The notes beneath the pieces are model-generated. The model did not search any database, was not told where the DNA came from, and was given only the letters and a program-made list of their open reading frames with translations. From UBA5314 sp040217815 (lineage in GTDB: Bacteria; Bacillota; Syntrophomonadia; Syntrophomonadales; Syntrophomonadaceae): a stretch of 64,000 nt of DNA. Both the position numbers and the translations under genes were made by a program. The DNA lies in NCBI GenBank assembly GCA_040217815.1, contig JBEHWI010000003.1:1-64000 (forward strand), given 5' to 3'. Positions 51,173-59,209 of this stretch are shown here, piece by piece; position 1 is the first letter of the stretch; the number at the start of each line of letters is the position of its first letter.

Positions 51173-52258
51173 TTAGAGCCGCCCCGTATACTGTCTGAAC
51201 ATGATGTCATATAAATGCTTATAGGCATCAACTTCAGCTGGCAGGGAAAAACAGCGGCGGGTTAAATCCCGGGCCCGTTCTCCCATGATCAACCGTTTCT
51301 CAGGTGAACTGCCCAGCTCCAGCGCGTATTCAGCCAGCTGCGCGGGACTCCCAAAGTAGTAGCCTTCGCAGCCATGCTCCATTATGCCCAGATTGCCTGG
51401 AACCGCGCTCAAAAGAGCCGGCCGGGCAAGGCTCATGGCTTCCAGGGCTGCCTGGGGCTGTCCTTCGGCCAGGGAACTATTAATCACTACATCTCCCAGG
51501 AGGTAGAAACCGGTTATCTGATTATGGGGTATTTCACCGAGATATACGACCCAGGACAGATCAGCGACCCTGGATAAAAAACCCTGGGCATAGCTCTTTT
51601 CAATCGAAGCTCCAACAATCAGGAGCTTGAGATAGGGAAGTTGGGGTTTGATAAGAGCCAACCCTTCGACGGCCCAATCCAGATTCTTGACCGGTCGTAA
51701 ACCGCTGGGCAGAATAAAAACCACATCTCTGTCGGTGAGCCCCAATTGGCTGCGCTGGCAGGGTAGATCAGCCTCCAGCCATACCCCCTGAGGGATGCAG
51801 AGCACTCTTTTTTCATAATCTGGTATAAAATCCAGCAGGGTTTTGAATTGTGGATTAAACACCACCGTATAGGCCGCTTTAACCATAATATTTTTGAGCT
51901 TCCGATTATTGGGCCCGTGTAATCCGTAGTGAAGATCGGTTCCGGTAGTGGTTAAAACAAGCGGCAGTCCGGCCAGCTGCGGTGCTCTTTTAAAGGCCTC
52001 GGCCATGTAATAGGCGTTAAAGCCATGCACAAAGCGGTAATAATTTTGAGCCAGGGCTTCTTTAATACGCTTCCAGCAGGTTTCGTCCTCCAGTGATTCT
52101 ACCTCGATCCGGCACCCCTTTCCCAGAAGTCCCCGGTATAATCGTTCTACGGTTATTGCGTTCCCCCGCTGCTGGTGGCTAAAAGGCGCCAGCATTAATA
52201 CCCGGTCAGTTTCGGATGCCCCGCTCTCTAAACGCTGGCTTTCAATACCTGAAAACAT
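51173..52258 (-). CDS. Glycosyltransferase, GT4 family
   Basis: 361-residue GT-B fold retaining glycosyltransferase. The N-terminal domain has MLAPFSHQQRGNAITVERLY and the acceptor-side LTTTGTDLHYGLHGP. The C-terminal donor domain has PSGLRPVKNLDWAVEGLALI and the EX7E-type NSSLAEGQPQAALEAMSLAR. Donor and acceptor are unknown. The start is ATG 52258 behind GGGGAG. The end of the upstream PIG-L deacetylase gene overlaps by 31 bp, so the two enzymes likely act on the same glycoconjugate, for instance adding and then N-deacetylating an N-acetyl sugar. Confidence 0.85.
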   Translation of the reverse strand: MFSGIESQRLESGASETDRVLMLAPFSHQQRGNAITVERLYRGLLGKGCRIEVESLEDETCWKRIKEALAQNYYRFVHGFNAYYMAEAFKRAPQLAGLPLVLTTTGTDLHYGLHGPNNRKLKNIMVKAAYTVVFNPQFKTLLDFIPDYEKRVLCIPQGVWLEADLPCQRSQLGLTDRDVVFILPSGLRPVKNLDWAVEGLALIKPQLPYLKLLIVGASIEKSYAQGFLSRVADLSWVVYLGEIPHNQITGFYLLGDVVINSSLAEGQPQAALEAMSLARPALLSAVPGNLGIMEHGCEGYYFGSPAQLAEYALELGSSPEKRLIMGERARDLTRRCFSLPAEVDAYKHLYDIMFRQYTGRL

Positions 52259-52938
52259 TCGCAATAATCTCCCCTGCCGGAACTTACTCCCCGAAAACGG
52301 TTCAATCCCCTGATGCCTTCATCATAGGCGATGTGCTTAAGCTGGCTTGTATGCCTGCGCAATGCTTCAATTTTTATGTCTATATATGGGCTGATATCCT
52401 CCACCAGATTTACTTCGCTTAAGGGGGCCCATATTTCGTAGGCCAAAATCCAGGCTACCTCCCAGGCATGCTCTCCACACTGCGGATGCCAGGGGCCGGC
52501 CGCCCGCCGGCAGGCTTCCAAAACCAGTTCATGGGTTTTCAGGTGATCGCGATGAATATCACGGGCATGCGGAAGGTAAATCATATCCGGTTTTTCCCGG
52601 CGCAGCAGCCCGACCACCAGGTCCAAGCTGCCGGAGCTTACCTCAATTCCCCCATCAGGCAGACCTAGAAACACAGGCTCCTCAACATCCAGTATGCGCA
52701 GGGCCTGGGCCGCTTCCGCTTCCCGAACCCTGCTCAAGCCGCCAGGTTGATAAACCGGACTCCCGGCTTCCCCGGAAGTCAGAAAAGCCACCCTGACCTG
52801 CCGGCCTTTTTTTCTATGTTTCACAATACTGCCCCCACATCCCAGCACATCGTCATCGGGATGGGGAGCAAACACCATGATCCTACTCAAGGCCAAATCA
52901 GCCATAGATTCGGGGCATGAATCCTTTGAAGCGGACAT
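52228..52938 (-). CDS. PIG-L family N-deacetylase
   Basis: Zinc-dependent deacetylase acting on N-acetylglucosaminyl groups. The 236-residue product has the zinc motif FAPHPDDDVLGCGG and the third ligand in ARDIHRDHLKTHE, plus TSGEAGSPVYQPGGL. The start is uncertain: ATG 52938 lies 8 nt after AAGGAAG, and ATG 52959 is an alternative. It is coupled to the downstream glycosyltransferase by a 31-bp overlap. Bacillithiol synthesis was considered, but the partner does not resemble BshA. Confidence 0.85.
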   Translation of the reverse strand: MSASKDSCPESMADLALSRIMVFAPHPDDDVLGCGGSIVKHRKKGRQVRVAFLTSGEAGSPVYQPGGLSRVREAEAAQALRILDVEEPVFLGLPDGGIEVSSGSLDLVVGLLRREKPDMIYLPHARDIHRDHLKTHELVLEACRRAAGPWHPQCGEHAWEVAWILAYEIWAPLSEVNLVEDISPYIDIKIEALRRHTSQLKHIAYDEGIRGLNRFRGVSSGRGDYCECFQVLKASV

Positions 52939-53120
52939 TGACGTCACTTCCTTCGCCATCTTCGATCCTATGTTTGAAGAATAGCATAGAAAAACTCTCT
53001 ATTCCAGGACCCTTTTACCCCAAACCGGCGTCCCATGTAAACAGGCAAGCAGGAAACCTGCTCTAAGGGTCGAATTTTTACCAGAAAGCATGAATTATAA
53101 ATATAGAAAGGGAAAAGGTC

Positions 53121-54344
53121 ATGGTTGAGGAGCTGAACCAGGTCCTGGAACAGATTAAAAGCAGCATAGCAGCCTATCAGGAATTGGGACAGTTGCTGGC
53201 CCAAAACGCCGATGACGTAATATCCCGGGGCGTTCCCCCTTCTGAAGAGCTGCTGGCTGCTATCGCCTCGGCACGGGCTGAGTTCTCTCTGATAAAAAAG
53301 CGCCTGCAGGATTTGGGCTTAAAAGCCGAAGGCGAAAATCTGCCCAACTCGCTGAGAAGCATGGAGCAAACCGTTGAAAAACAGCTGGCCCAGGAATATG
53401 AAGCCGCTCATCAAGCCAAAAGAAACCGTCTTCTCCCTTTGCTGGAAAAGATCAATAAGGTTCAGGCTGCCACTCCTCTCTATGAAGAGCCGCTGGGTCA
53501 CTGCAAATCAAAGTCTCTGGAGCTTAAGCAGCAGCTTATGGAACTGGATTATGAAAGCCTTTTGGCAAGCATGGGCGAGCTTGAGCAGATGATTGCACCT
53601 TTTCAGGCTCTGCTGACCTTGATTGAATCACCCGAGCAGCTGAATGACGACGATTGGCTGGAATACAACAGCTTGATAGAAAAGTCCTTTGGAACACCAT
53701 TGGCCCTGGCGGCTTCTCGTAAGAAATTGTATCTGGGTGAAAAACGATTAGAAACGCCTCCCTTGCCTGAGCCTGAAGCGCTGTACAACCCGCAGCCGGA
53801 AGCCAAAGAAGTACTGGCTAGCCCGGCCAAACCTTCGACCGCCGGTGATGATCGCAATGATGAGTCGGGTATGGGACTGAGAATTCTGCTGGCGACCTGT
53901 CTTCTGTTAATTCTGGGAGCGGTAATGGTGTATCTAAGTCAGGGAACGTTTCCAGACGGTCTGACTCTACGTAGTCAGGGAATCCTTATTAAAAATATCA
54001 ACCAGCCCCTGGAGAACCAGGACACCTATCTGACCAGGGCGGTCAAAGAGAAAAACCTGTCTCTCATCTCTCTCCTGATAAAGCACGGGGCCAATATCAA
54101 CGCCCAGGATGCTGATCTAAACACACCCCTTCATTTAGCGGTATTGGGAGCTTATTTTGAAGGGGCCGAATTGCTCGTTCAGAATGGGGCCGATCCCGGT
54201 ATAAAGAACAGTCAGGGAAAAACACCTGGCGAACTGGCTTTAATGATGGGAAATCCCGATATCGCCAGCCAATTACCGGAAGGCGCACTGCGCACCTCCC
54301 GGGATATGGCCAGTGCCCGCAATCCCTTCGCCACCAAAGAATAA
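53121..54344 (+). CDS. Coiled-coil membrane protein with C-terminal ankyrin repeats
   Basis: Unrecognised 407-residue protein with an unusual layout. Residues 1-215 are almost all helical and probably coiled coil (EELNQVLEQIKSSIAAYQEL and similar). Residues 216-250 are a Pro/Glu-rich linker, and 252-272 one membrane helix (LRILLATCLLLILGAVMVYL). Residues 296-375 are two to three ankyrin repeats (NLSLISLLIKHGANINAQDA, LNTPLHLAVLGAYFEGAELL). With no signal peptide the coil should be inside and the ankyrin part outside, or the reverse if topology flips. ATG 53121 follows AAAGGGAAAAGG. It stands alone between divergent and downstream operons. Confidence 0.8.
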   Translation: MVEELNQVLEQIKSSIAAYQELGQLLAQNADDVISRGVPPSEELLAAIASARAEFSLIKKRLQDLGLKAEGENLPNSLRSMEQTVEKQLAQEYEAAHQAKRNRLLPLLEKINKVQAATPLYEEPLGHCKSKSLELKQQLMELDYESLLASMGELEQMIAPFQALLTLIESPEQLNDDDWLEYNSLIEKSFGTPLALAASRKKLYLGEKRLETPPLPEPEALYNPQPEAKEVLASPAKPSTAGDDRNDESGMGLRILLATCLLLILGAVMVYLSQGTFPDGLTLRSQGILIKNINQPLENQDTYLTRAVKEKNLSLISLLIKHGANINAQDADLNTPLHLAVLGAYFEGAELLVQNGADPGIKNSQGKTPGELALMMGNPDIASQLPEGALRTSRDMASARNPFATKE

Positions 54345-54388
54345 TCCCTCTATTGTCTTGCCCTGTTGTCAGTCACCATCAAAAACCC

Positions 54389-54418
54389 TGGACTTTAAAG
54401 TACAGGACCCTTTATAAT
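54389..54418 (+). promoter_or_regulatory. Promoter of the export operon
   Basis: TGGACT (54389-54394), 18-bp spacer, TATAAT (54413-54418), 60 bp before the HlyD-type start. The downstream-encoded TetR regulator may act here, but no clear palindromic operator was seen. Confidence 0.55.
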
Positions 54419-54477
54419 ATTTATATACCAGGTAAACTTTTTTAGTGGCATTAGTAACCATAAGGTGGGGTTTTAGG

Positions 54478-55464
54478 ATGCAAAAAGCCAGGCCGTTTAT
54501 CGCTTTATTGATTATCAGTTTGGTTCTTACCAGCTCTTACTACCTGTACAAACGCTATTATGCGTCTCCTTCAGGACAAATCGAGGCCAGCGGCACCATA
54601 GAAGCCACCCGGGTTGAGCTTCATGCCAAAAACAGCGGCACCATCCGCCAGTTGACTATCAAAGAAGGGGACCTGGTTCAGGCTGATCAAGTGGTGGCCG
54701 TCCTGGAAAGAAATGACCTTTTAGCACAGCGGGAACGGGATGCCATGAACCTGCTGGTCGCTGAAGACAAACTGCGCGAGTTGCTGTCCGGCGCCCGGGA
54801 GCAGGAAATCGAAGCCGCTCAGGCCAATGTCAATATAGCACAGGTCAACCTTGAACAGGCGCAGAAAGACCTGGAGCGAACCAGCACCCTGTACGAGGGG
54901 GGAGCTGCATCTCAAAGCCAGTTGGAGACGGCCCAGAACAGCGTCGAAATCAAAAAACAGCAGCTGGCCGCATCACAGGCCCAGCTGGATGTGCTTCAAA
55001 GCGGGAGCACACCCGAGGCCGTTGCCACCGCCCGGGCACAGGTGAAAAGCTACCAGGCCATTCTGCAGGCTTCCCAGGCAGTCTTGGATGATCTGCGGGT
55101 AAGCTCACCAATAGCCGGGATTGTCACAACAAAAAGTTTTGAAAACGGTGAATTTGTTCAAGCCGGATCAACCCTGCTGGCTGTAACTGATACCTCCAAT
55201 CTCTGGATTAAAGTATACATCCCCACTGACGATCTACCATCCATTAAGCTAAACCAGCCGGTCCACATCAGTGTGAGCGGTAGCAGCCAGGTCTTTTCGG
55301 GTCTGGTCAAAGAAATCGCGTCCCAGGGAGAATACACCCCCAAGACCATTCAGACTAAGAAGGAACGCACCAATGTCGTCTACGGGGTCAAAATAAGCGT
55401 GGAAAACCTTGATGGGATTCTGAAACCGGGGATGCCGGCTGACGTGGTTTTTGACAGGAGTTGA
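54478..55464 (+). CDS. HlyD-family membrane fusion protein
   Basis: 328-residue periplasmic-adaptor-type protein linking an exporter to the outside of the membrane. It has one N-terminal membrane helix (about residues 5-24), a biotinyl-lipoyl-like half motif (ASGTIEATRVELHAKNSGTI) and a long alpha-hairpin (about 85-180, QANVNIAQVNLEQAQKDLER). The second lipoyl half reads SSPIAGIVTTKSFENGEFV. A beta-barrel follows. It resembles E. coli YbhG. The start is ATG 54478, behind GGTGGGG; GTG 54445 is a weaker alternative. It is the first gene of a five-gene export operon. Confidence 0.9.
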   Translation: MQKARPFIALLIISLVLTSSYYLYKRYYASPSGQIEASGTIEATRVELHAKNSGTIRQLTIKEGDLVQADQVVAVLERNDLLAQRERDAMNLLVAEDKLRELLSGAREQEIEAAQANVNIAQVNLEQAQKDLERTSTLYEGGAASQSQLETAQNSVEIKKQQLAASQAQLDVLQSGSTPEAVATARAQVKSYQAILQASQAVLDDLRVSSPIAGIVTTKSFENGEFVQAGSTLLAVTDTSNLWIKVYIPTDDLPSIKLNQPVHISVSGSSQVFSGLVKEIASQGEYTPKTIQTKKERTNVVYGVKISVENLDGILKPGMPADVVFDRS

Positions 55465-55468
55465 TCAT

Positions 55469-56362
55469 ATGATCCGCAGTCAAGATCTGGCCAAAGCCTT
55501 CGGCAATGTTCAGGCTTTAAAAGGCGTCTCTCTCCAGGTCGGGAAAAAGGAGATCTTTGGCCTGGTCGGACCGGATGGGGCTGGTAAAACCACCCTGATT
55601 CGAATCCTTTGCGGTCTGATAAGCCCCGATCAGGGCAGGGTGTGGCTTATGGACAAACCGGTTAAGGATCTGGCCAAAAAAGAGCTGGGATACATGCCCC
55701 AGCATTTCAGCCTCTATCCAGAACTTTCAGTAATGGAAAACATCAATTTCTTCGGCTCCATGTACGGTTTAAATAGAGGGCTGATTCAGGAAAGAGCTGA
55801 TACGATACTTGAACTGACCGGTCTCTCGCCTTTCAAAAAACGGCTGGCCGATCAGCTTTCCGGAGGTATGAAGCAGAAGTTGTCACTGACCTGTTCGCTC
55901 ATTACCCGCCCCAGCATTCTCATGCTCGATGAGCCGACCTATGGGGTAGATCCCCAGTCCCGCAAAGAGTTCTGGGGCATTCTCTATCATTTGAACCAGG
56001 AAGGAATGACCATTTTGCTGTCTACACCCTATATGGATGAGGCCGAACTCTGCCATCGGGTGGGAATAATCAATGATGGGAATTTACTAGCAATAGACAG
56101 CCCGGATAACCTGAAGGCCGGGTTTCCTTATACCATCCTGGAAGTCAGGGCTGAAGTGAAAAATCCCCACTTCTTTTCCGGAGTTCCGGAGGTAGTAGAC
56201 TCATCTTTCTTCGGCTATAAATACCACCTCTTAATAAAAGACCGGGAAGCGGGCTGCCAGGCCATAAACGAACATCTGGCCCGGCAGCGGGTTGCTCTTC
56301 ATACCATTAAGCCGGTACCGCCTTCCATGGAGGACATCTTTATCGCCCTGGTCAAGAATTGA
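55469..56362 (+). CDS. ABC transporter ATPase subunit (first of two)
   Basis: 298-residue nucleotide-binding subunit. Walker A reads GPDGAGKTTLIRIL, the signature LSGGMKQKLSL, Walker B LMLDEPTYGVD, and the H-loop position carries STPYMDEAE (Pro-Tyr where a His is usual). The H-loop change suggests reduced ATP turnover, while the second ATPase keeps STHFMDEAE. It corresponds to one half of the fused ATPase YbhF. The start is ATG 55469, 8 nt after AGGAG and 4 bp after the HlyD stop. Confidence 0.92.
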   Translation: MIRSQDLAKAFGNVQALKGVSLQVGKKEIFGLVGPDGAGKTTLIRILCGLISPDQGRVWLMDKPVKDLAKKELGYMPQHFSLYPELSVMENINFFGSMYGLNRGLIQERADTILELTGLSPFKKRLADQLSGGMKQKLSLTCSLITRPSILMLDEPTYGVDPQSRKEFWGILYHLNQEGMTILLSTPYMDEAELCHRVGIINDGNLLAIDSPDNLKAGFPYTILEVRAEVKNPHFFSGVPEVVDSSFFGYKYHLLIKDREAGCQAINEHLARQRVALHTIKPVPPSMEDIFIALVKN

Positions 56363-56371
56363 GGCTTTACT

Positions 56372-57295
56372 ATGGACCACATTATTCAAACCGTTAATTT
56401 GACCAAAAAATTCGGTGACTTTACCGCCGTAGACCAGATAAACCTGTCCGTTTCGCCCGGCCAGGTATGCGGATTTTTAGGCCCCAACGGGGCCGGCAAG
56501 TCCACCACCATTCGAATGCTGTGCGGAATTTTATCCCCCAGCTCCGGTTCGGGAACCGTATTGGGCTACGATATCTCCCGCCAGACCGAGCAGATTAAGA
56601 GCCAGATCGGCTATATGTCTCAGAAATTCAGTCTCTATGAGGATCTTTCCGCCTTGGAAAACCTGGAGTTCTATGCCGGACTCTACGGCATTCCACGCGA
56701 AAAGCGGCAGGAGCGCATTCACGAGATATTAGACATGGCCTGGTTGAGTGAGAGGGAAGACGCTCTGGTAGCAGGCCTCTCCCGAGGCTACCGACAGCGC
56801 CTGGCCCTGGGCTGTGCCATTATCGCCGAACCTCCCCTGCTTTTTCTGGACGAACCGACCAGCGGGGTAAGCCCAACTACCCGGCGGGAATTTTTTAACC
56901 TGATTCAGGAATTAACCGAAAAAGGCTGCACGGTTATCGTCAGCACCCACTTCATGGACGAGGCCGAACGCTGCGACCAGATTGTCTTTTTCAACCAGGG
57001 GCAAATCATGGCCAACGACCACCCGGATGTATTGAAACAAAACACCCTGCAGGGCTGCCTTTTGGAATTAACTCCTACCAATCCGGTTGCGCTCATGGAG
57101 GAGATCAGGGATTGGCCCATGGTCATGGAGGCCAACCTGCACGGACGCCTTCTTCATGTGCTGGTTCAGGATGATGCAGGTAAGGAAGAGTTGTCTCGCC
57201 GCTTGGGGCTTGAAGTACGCGAGATTACACCTTCCCTGGAGGATGTGTTCATAACCCTGTCCCGCCGGGAAGAAGCGAGGAGGATGCCAAGATGA
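56372..57295 (+). CDS. ABC transporter ATPase subunit (second of two)
   Basis: 307-residue ATPase. Walker A reads GPNGAGKSTTIRML, Walker B LLFLDEPTSGVSP and the H-loop VSTHFMDEAE. The signature is LSRGYRQRLAL (Arg where Gly is usual). Together with the preceding ATPase it gives a heterodimer in which each subunit has one altered element, a known feature of asymmetric ABC transporters. It ends 4 bp inside the permease gene, so the two are translationally coupled. Confidence 0.92.
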   Translation: MDHIIQTVNLTKKFGDFTAVDQINLSVSPGQVCGFLGPNGAGKSTTIRMLCGILSPSSGSGTVLGYDISRQTEQIKSQIGYMSQKFSLYEDLSALENLEFYAGLYGIPREKRQERIHEILDMAWLSEREDALVAGLSRGYRQRLALGCAIIAEPPLLFLDEPTSGVSPTTRREFFNLIQELTEKGCTVIVSTHFMDEAERCDQIVFFNQGQIMANDHPDVLKQNTLQGCLLELTPTNPVALMEEIRDWPMVMEANLHGRLLHVLVQDDAGKEELSRRLGLEVREITPSLEDVFITLSRREEARRMPR

Positions 57296-58401
57296 ACCGA
57301 ATAATCGCGGTCTTAAAGAAGGAATTTATTCAAATGCGCCGGGATCGGATGACTTTTGCCCTGGTACTGTTGATTCCCCTGGTTCAGCTGCTTTTGTTCG
57401 GCTACGCCATTCAGACCGAGGTAAAGCATATCCCGACGGTTGTATTCGATCAGTCATTGAGTGAAGAAAGCCGTGAATTATTGACCGCTTTTAGCTCCTC
57501 TAGCTATTTTGACATACTCTACGCCGCCCAAAGTTATGATGAAGTCACAACTTATATAGACAGCGGCAAGGCCAAAGCAGGGATAATTCTGCCCCCTGAT
57601 TTCGCCCACAACCTGCAGCGCCAGGACCCGGCTCAGGTTCAGGTACTGGTTGATGCCAGCGATAACATGGTGGCCAACCAGGCTCTGGCCACCGCCAACG
57701 CCATCGGGTTGATCCGCTCCCAGAAGATCATTTTGAACCAACTGCACTTGGAGGGAGCCCCTCTGGATATCCGGGTGCGACCCTGGTATAATCCAGACGG
57801 GATCACCGCTTATTATATGGTTCCAGCCATCCTGGGCATCATTGTAACCATGACCATGGTGATCATCACCGCGGCTGCTATCGTGAGAGAACGGGAAAGG
57901 GGCACCATGGAGCAGCTGATCGTTACTCCTATAAAGCCTATCGAATTGATGCTGGGTAAAATAATTCCCTATGTATTGCTGGGCTATCTCCAGATCACCG
58001 TGGCCTTGCTGGTGGGGGTTTTCTTTTTTGACGTGCCCATCCGGGGCAGCCTTTTGGAATTGTATCTCTTGACCCTATTCTTTATCACCGCTTCACTGGG
58101 CCTGGGTTTGATGGTCTCCAATATCGCACGCAATCAGATGCAGGCTTTTCAAATGGCCTTTATGATCATGCTGCCCAGCATCATGCTTTCCGGATTTTTA
58201 TTCCCCCGGGAAGCCATGCCCAGAGTGATCTACTGGATAAGCTGCGTAATCCCTTTAACTTACTACCTGGATATAATTCGAGGCATTATCCTTAAAGGAA
58301 TCGGTTTTCAGTATCTCATGGGACAGGTTGCAGTTCTCTTCGTCTTTTCAGTTGTTTTCGTAACCATCAGCACCCTGCGTTTTCGCAAAACCGTCGCTTG
58401 A
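57292..58401 (+). CDS. ABC-2 type transporter permease
   Basis: 369-residue permease with six membrane helices: one at the N-terminus (about 20-40), a large extracytoplasmic loop (about 45-165), and five in the C-terminal half. The signature REREEGTMEQLIVTPIKPIE reads RERERGTMEQLIVTPIKPIE here. It is YbhS/YbhR-like, but only one permease is encoded for two ATPases, so it probably forms a homodimer. Substrate is unknown; related systems export drugs or lipophilic compounds. Confidence 0.9.
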   Translation: MNRIIAVLKKEFIQMRRDRMTFALVLLIPLVQLLLFGYAIQTEVKHIPTVVFDQSLSEESRELLTAFSSSSYFDILYAAQSYDEVTTYIDSGKAKAGIILPPDFAHNLQRQDPAQVQVLVDASDNMVANQALATANAIGLIRSQKIILNQLHLEGAPLDIRVRPWYNPDGITAYYMVPAILGIIVTMTMVIITAAAIVRERERGTMEQLIVTPIKPIELMLGKIIPYVLLGYLQITVALLVGVFFFDVPIRGSLLELYLLTLFFITASLGLGLMVSNIARNQMQAFQMAFMIMLPSIMLSGFLFPREAMPRVIYWISCVIPLTYYLDIIRGIILKGIGFQYLMGQVAVLFVFSVVFVTISTLRFRKTVA

Positions 58402-58418
58402 TAGGGGAGGGTATATTT

Positions 58419-59033
58419 GTGGGCATTAAAGAAAGAGTACTTAAGGCCTGCCAGGAATTGATCCTGGACTACGGATACCGCGGCTTTTCAATGGATCAAC
58501 TGGCCAGTCTGGCCGGGGTCAGCAAAAGAACGCTTTACCGCCATTTTGCCAGCCGGGACGCGGTGATTGAAGCTACCCTGAATGCATTTATGCAGAAAAT
58601 GGCCGGGGTTGCCGATAGTCTGATCCAGAACGAAAAGGATCCCGTGGCTTTGATTAAAGCCATGTTTACCGCTATAACCACTGAAGGGCAATTCGCCTTA
58701 AATACCCGTTCCATGGAAGATCTAAGGCGTTTTTATCCCCATCTCTGGATCATGATTGATGATTTTCGACAGGAAAGACTTCGTAGTATTTTCGCCCTGT
58801 TCTCCTCCCAGGGTTATATAAAAAATGTTGAACAGGTCAACCCCTCTATAGCCTTGCAGGTGGTAAGCTCGGCCATACAAAACGTATTAAACCCGGATTT
58901 TCTCCTCAATAACAACTTGAGCTTTCAGGCAGCCTGCCTCGATTTAAGCAAGATTATGCTGTACGGTTTGTTGGGCTCCTCCGGGGAAGATGGCCTTCAG
59001 ACAGGTGGAGGAAAAGAGTCTCTAAACGCCTAG
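58419..59033 (+). CDS. TetR-family transcriptional regulator
   Basis: 204-residue repressor-type protein. The N-terminal helix-turn-helix is clear (FSMDQLASLAGVSKRTLYRH, about residues 23-42). The ligand domain is unassigned. The start is GTG 58419, 7 nt after GGGGAGGG; a TTG at 58398 overlapping the permease stop would translate that site. It is the last gene of the export operon and probably autoregulates it. The stop codon TAG is also the first bases of an inverted-repeat element. Confidence 0.9.
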   Translation: MGIKERVLKACQELILDYGYRGFSMDQLASLAGVSKRTLYRHFASRDAVIEATLNAFMQKMAGVADSLIQNEKDPVALIKAMFTAITTEGQFALNTRSMEDLRRFYPHLWIMIDDFRQERLRSIFALFSSQGYIKNVEQVNPSIALQVVSSAIQNVLNPDFLLNNNLSFQAACLDLSKIMLYGLLGSSGEDGLQTGGGKESLNA

Positions 59034-59193
59034 TACACTGTCAACCCTAATTCTGCATATCACTCGGCGAGGAAGATTTTTGTAGGACAAGGCGGAGGAG
59101 TGAGTAATACTGGACGTATTACGATTGACGACAACGCAGTCATACAGAAATCTAACCGGCGATGGTATACAGAATTAGGGTTGACAGTGTACT
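59032..59193. mobile_element. MITE-like element with perfect 24-bp inverted repeats
   Basis: Bases 59032-59055 and 59170-59193 are exact inverted repeats; the core of the left arm is CACTGTCAACCCTAATTCTG. The interior (114 bp) has a hyphenated palindrome GTAATAC-TGGAC-GTATTAC followed by GACAACGCAGTCATAC. The element covers the whole convergent junction between the TetR gene (its TAG lies in the left arm) and the cardiolipin synthase gene, where it would form a hairpin in RNA from either side. No transposase is encoded and no target duplication is apparent. It is the reference copy for the family. Confidence 0.85.
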
Positions 59194-59209
59194 CGAGAGT
59201 CGGCTTTCT

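Noticed and set aside
51173..52938. Bacillithiol synthesis genes bshA/bshB
   Set aside because: The deacetylase fits loosely, but the glycosyltransferase lacks BshA-like N-terminal sequence and no bshC is nearby.
58488..58691. Minus-strand frames inside the export operon and other genes
   Set aside because: These are out-of-frame shadows of well-supported genes, lacking ribosome sites and recognisable domains.
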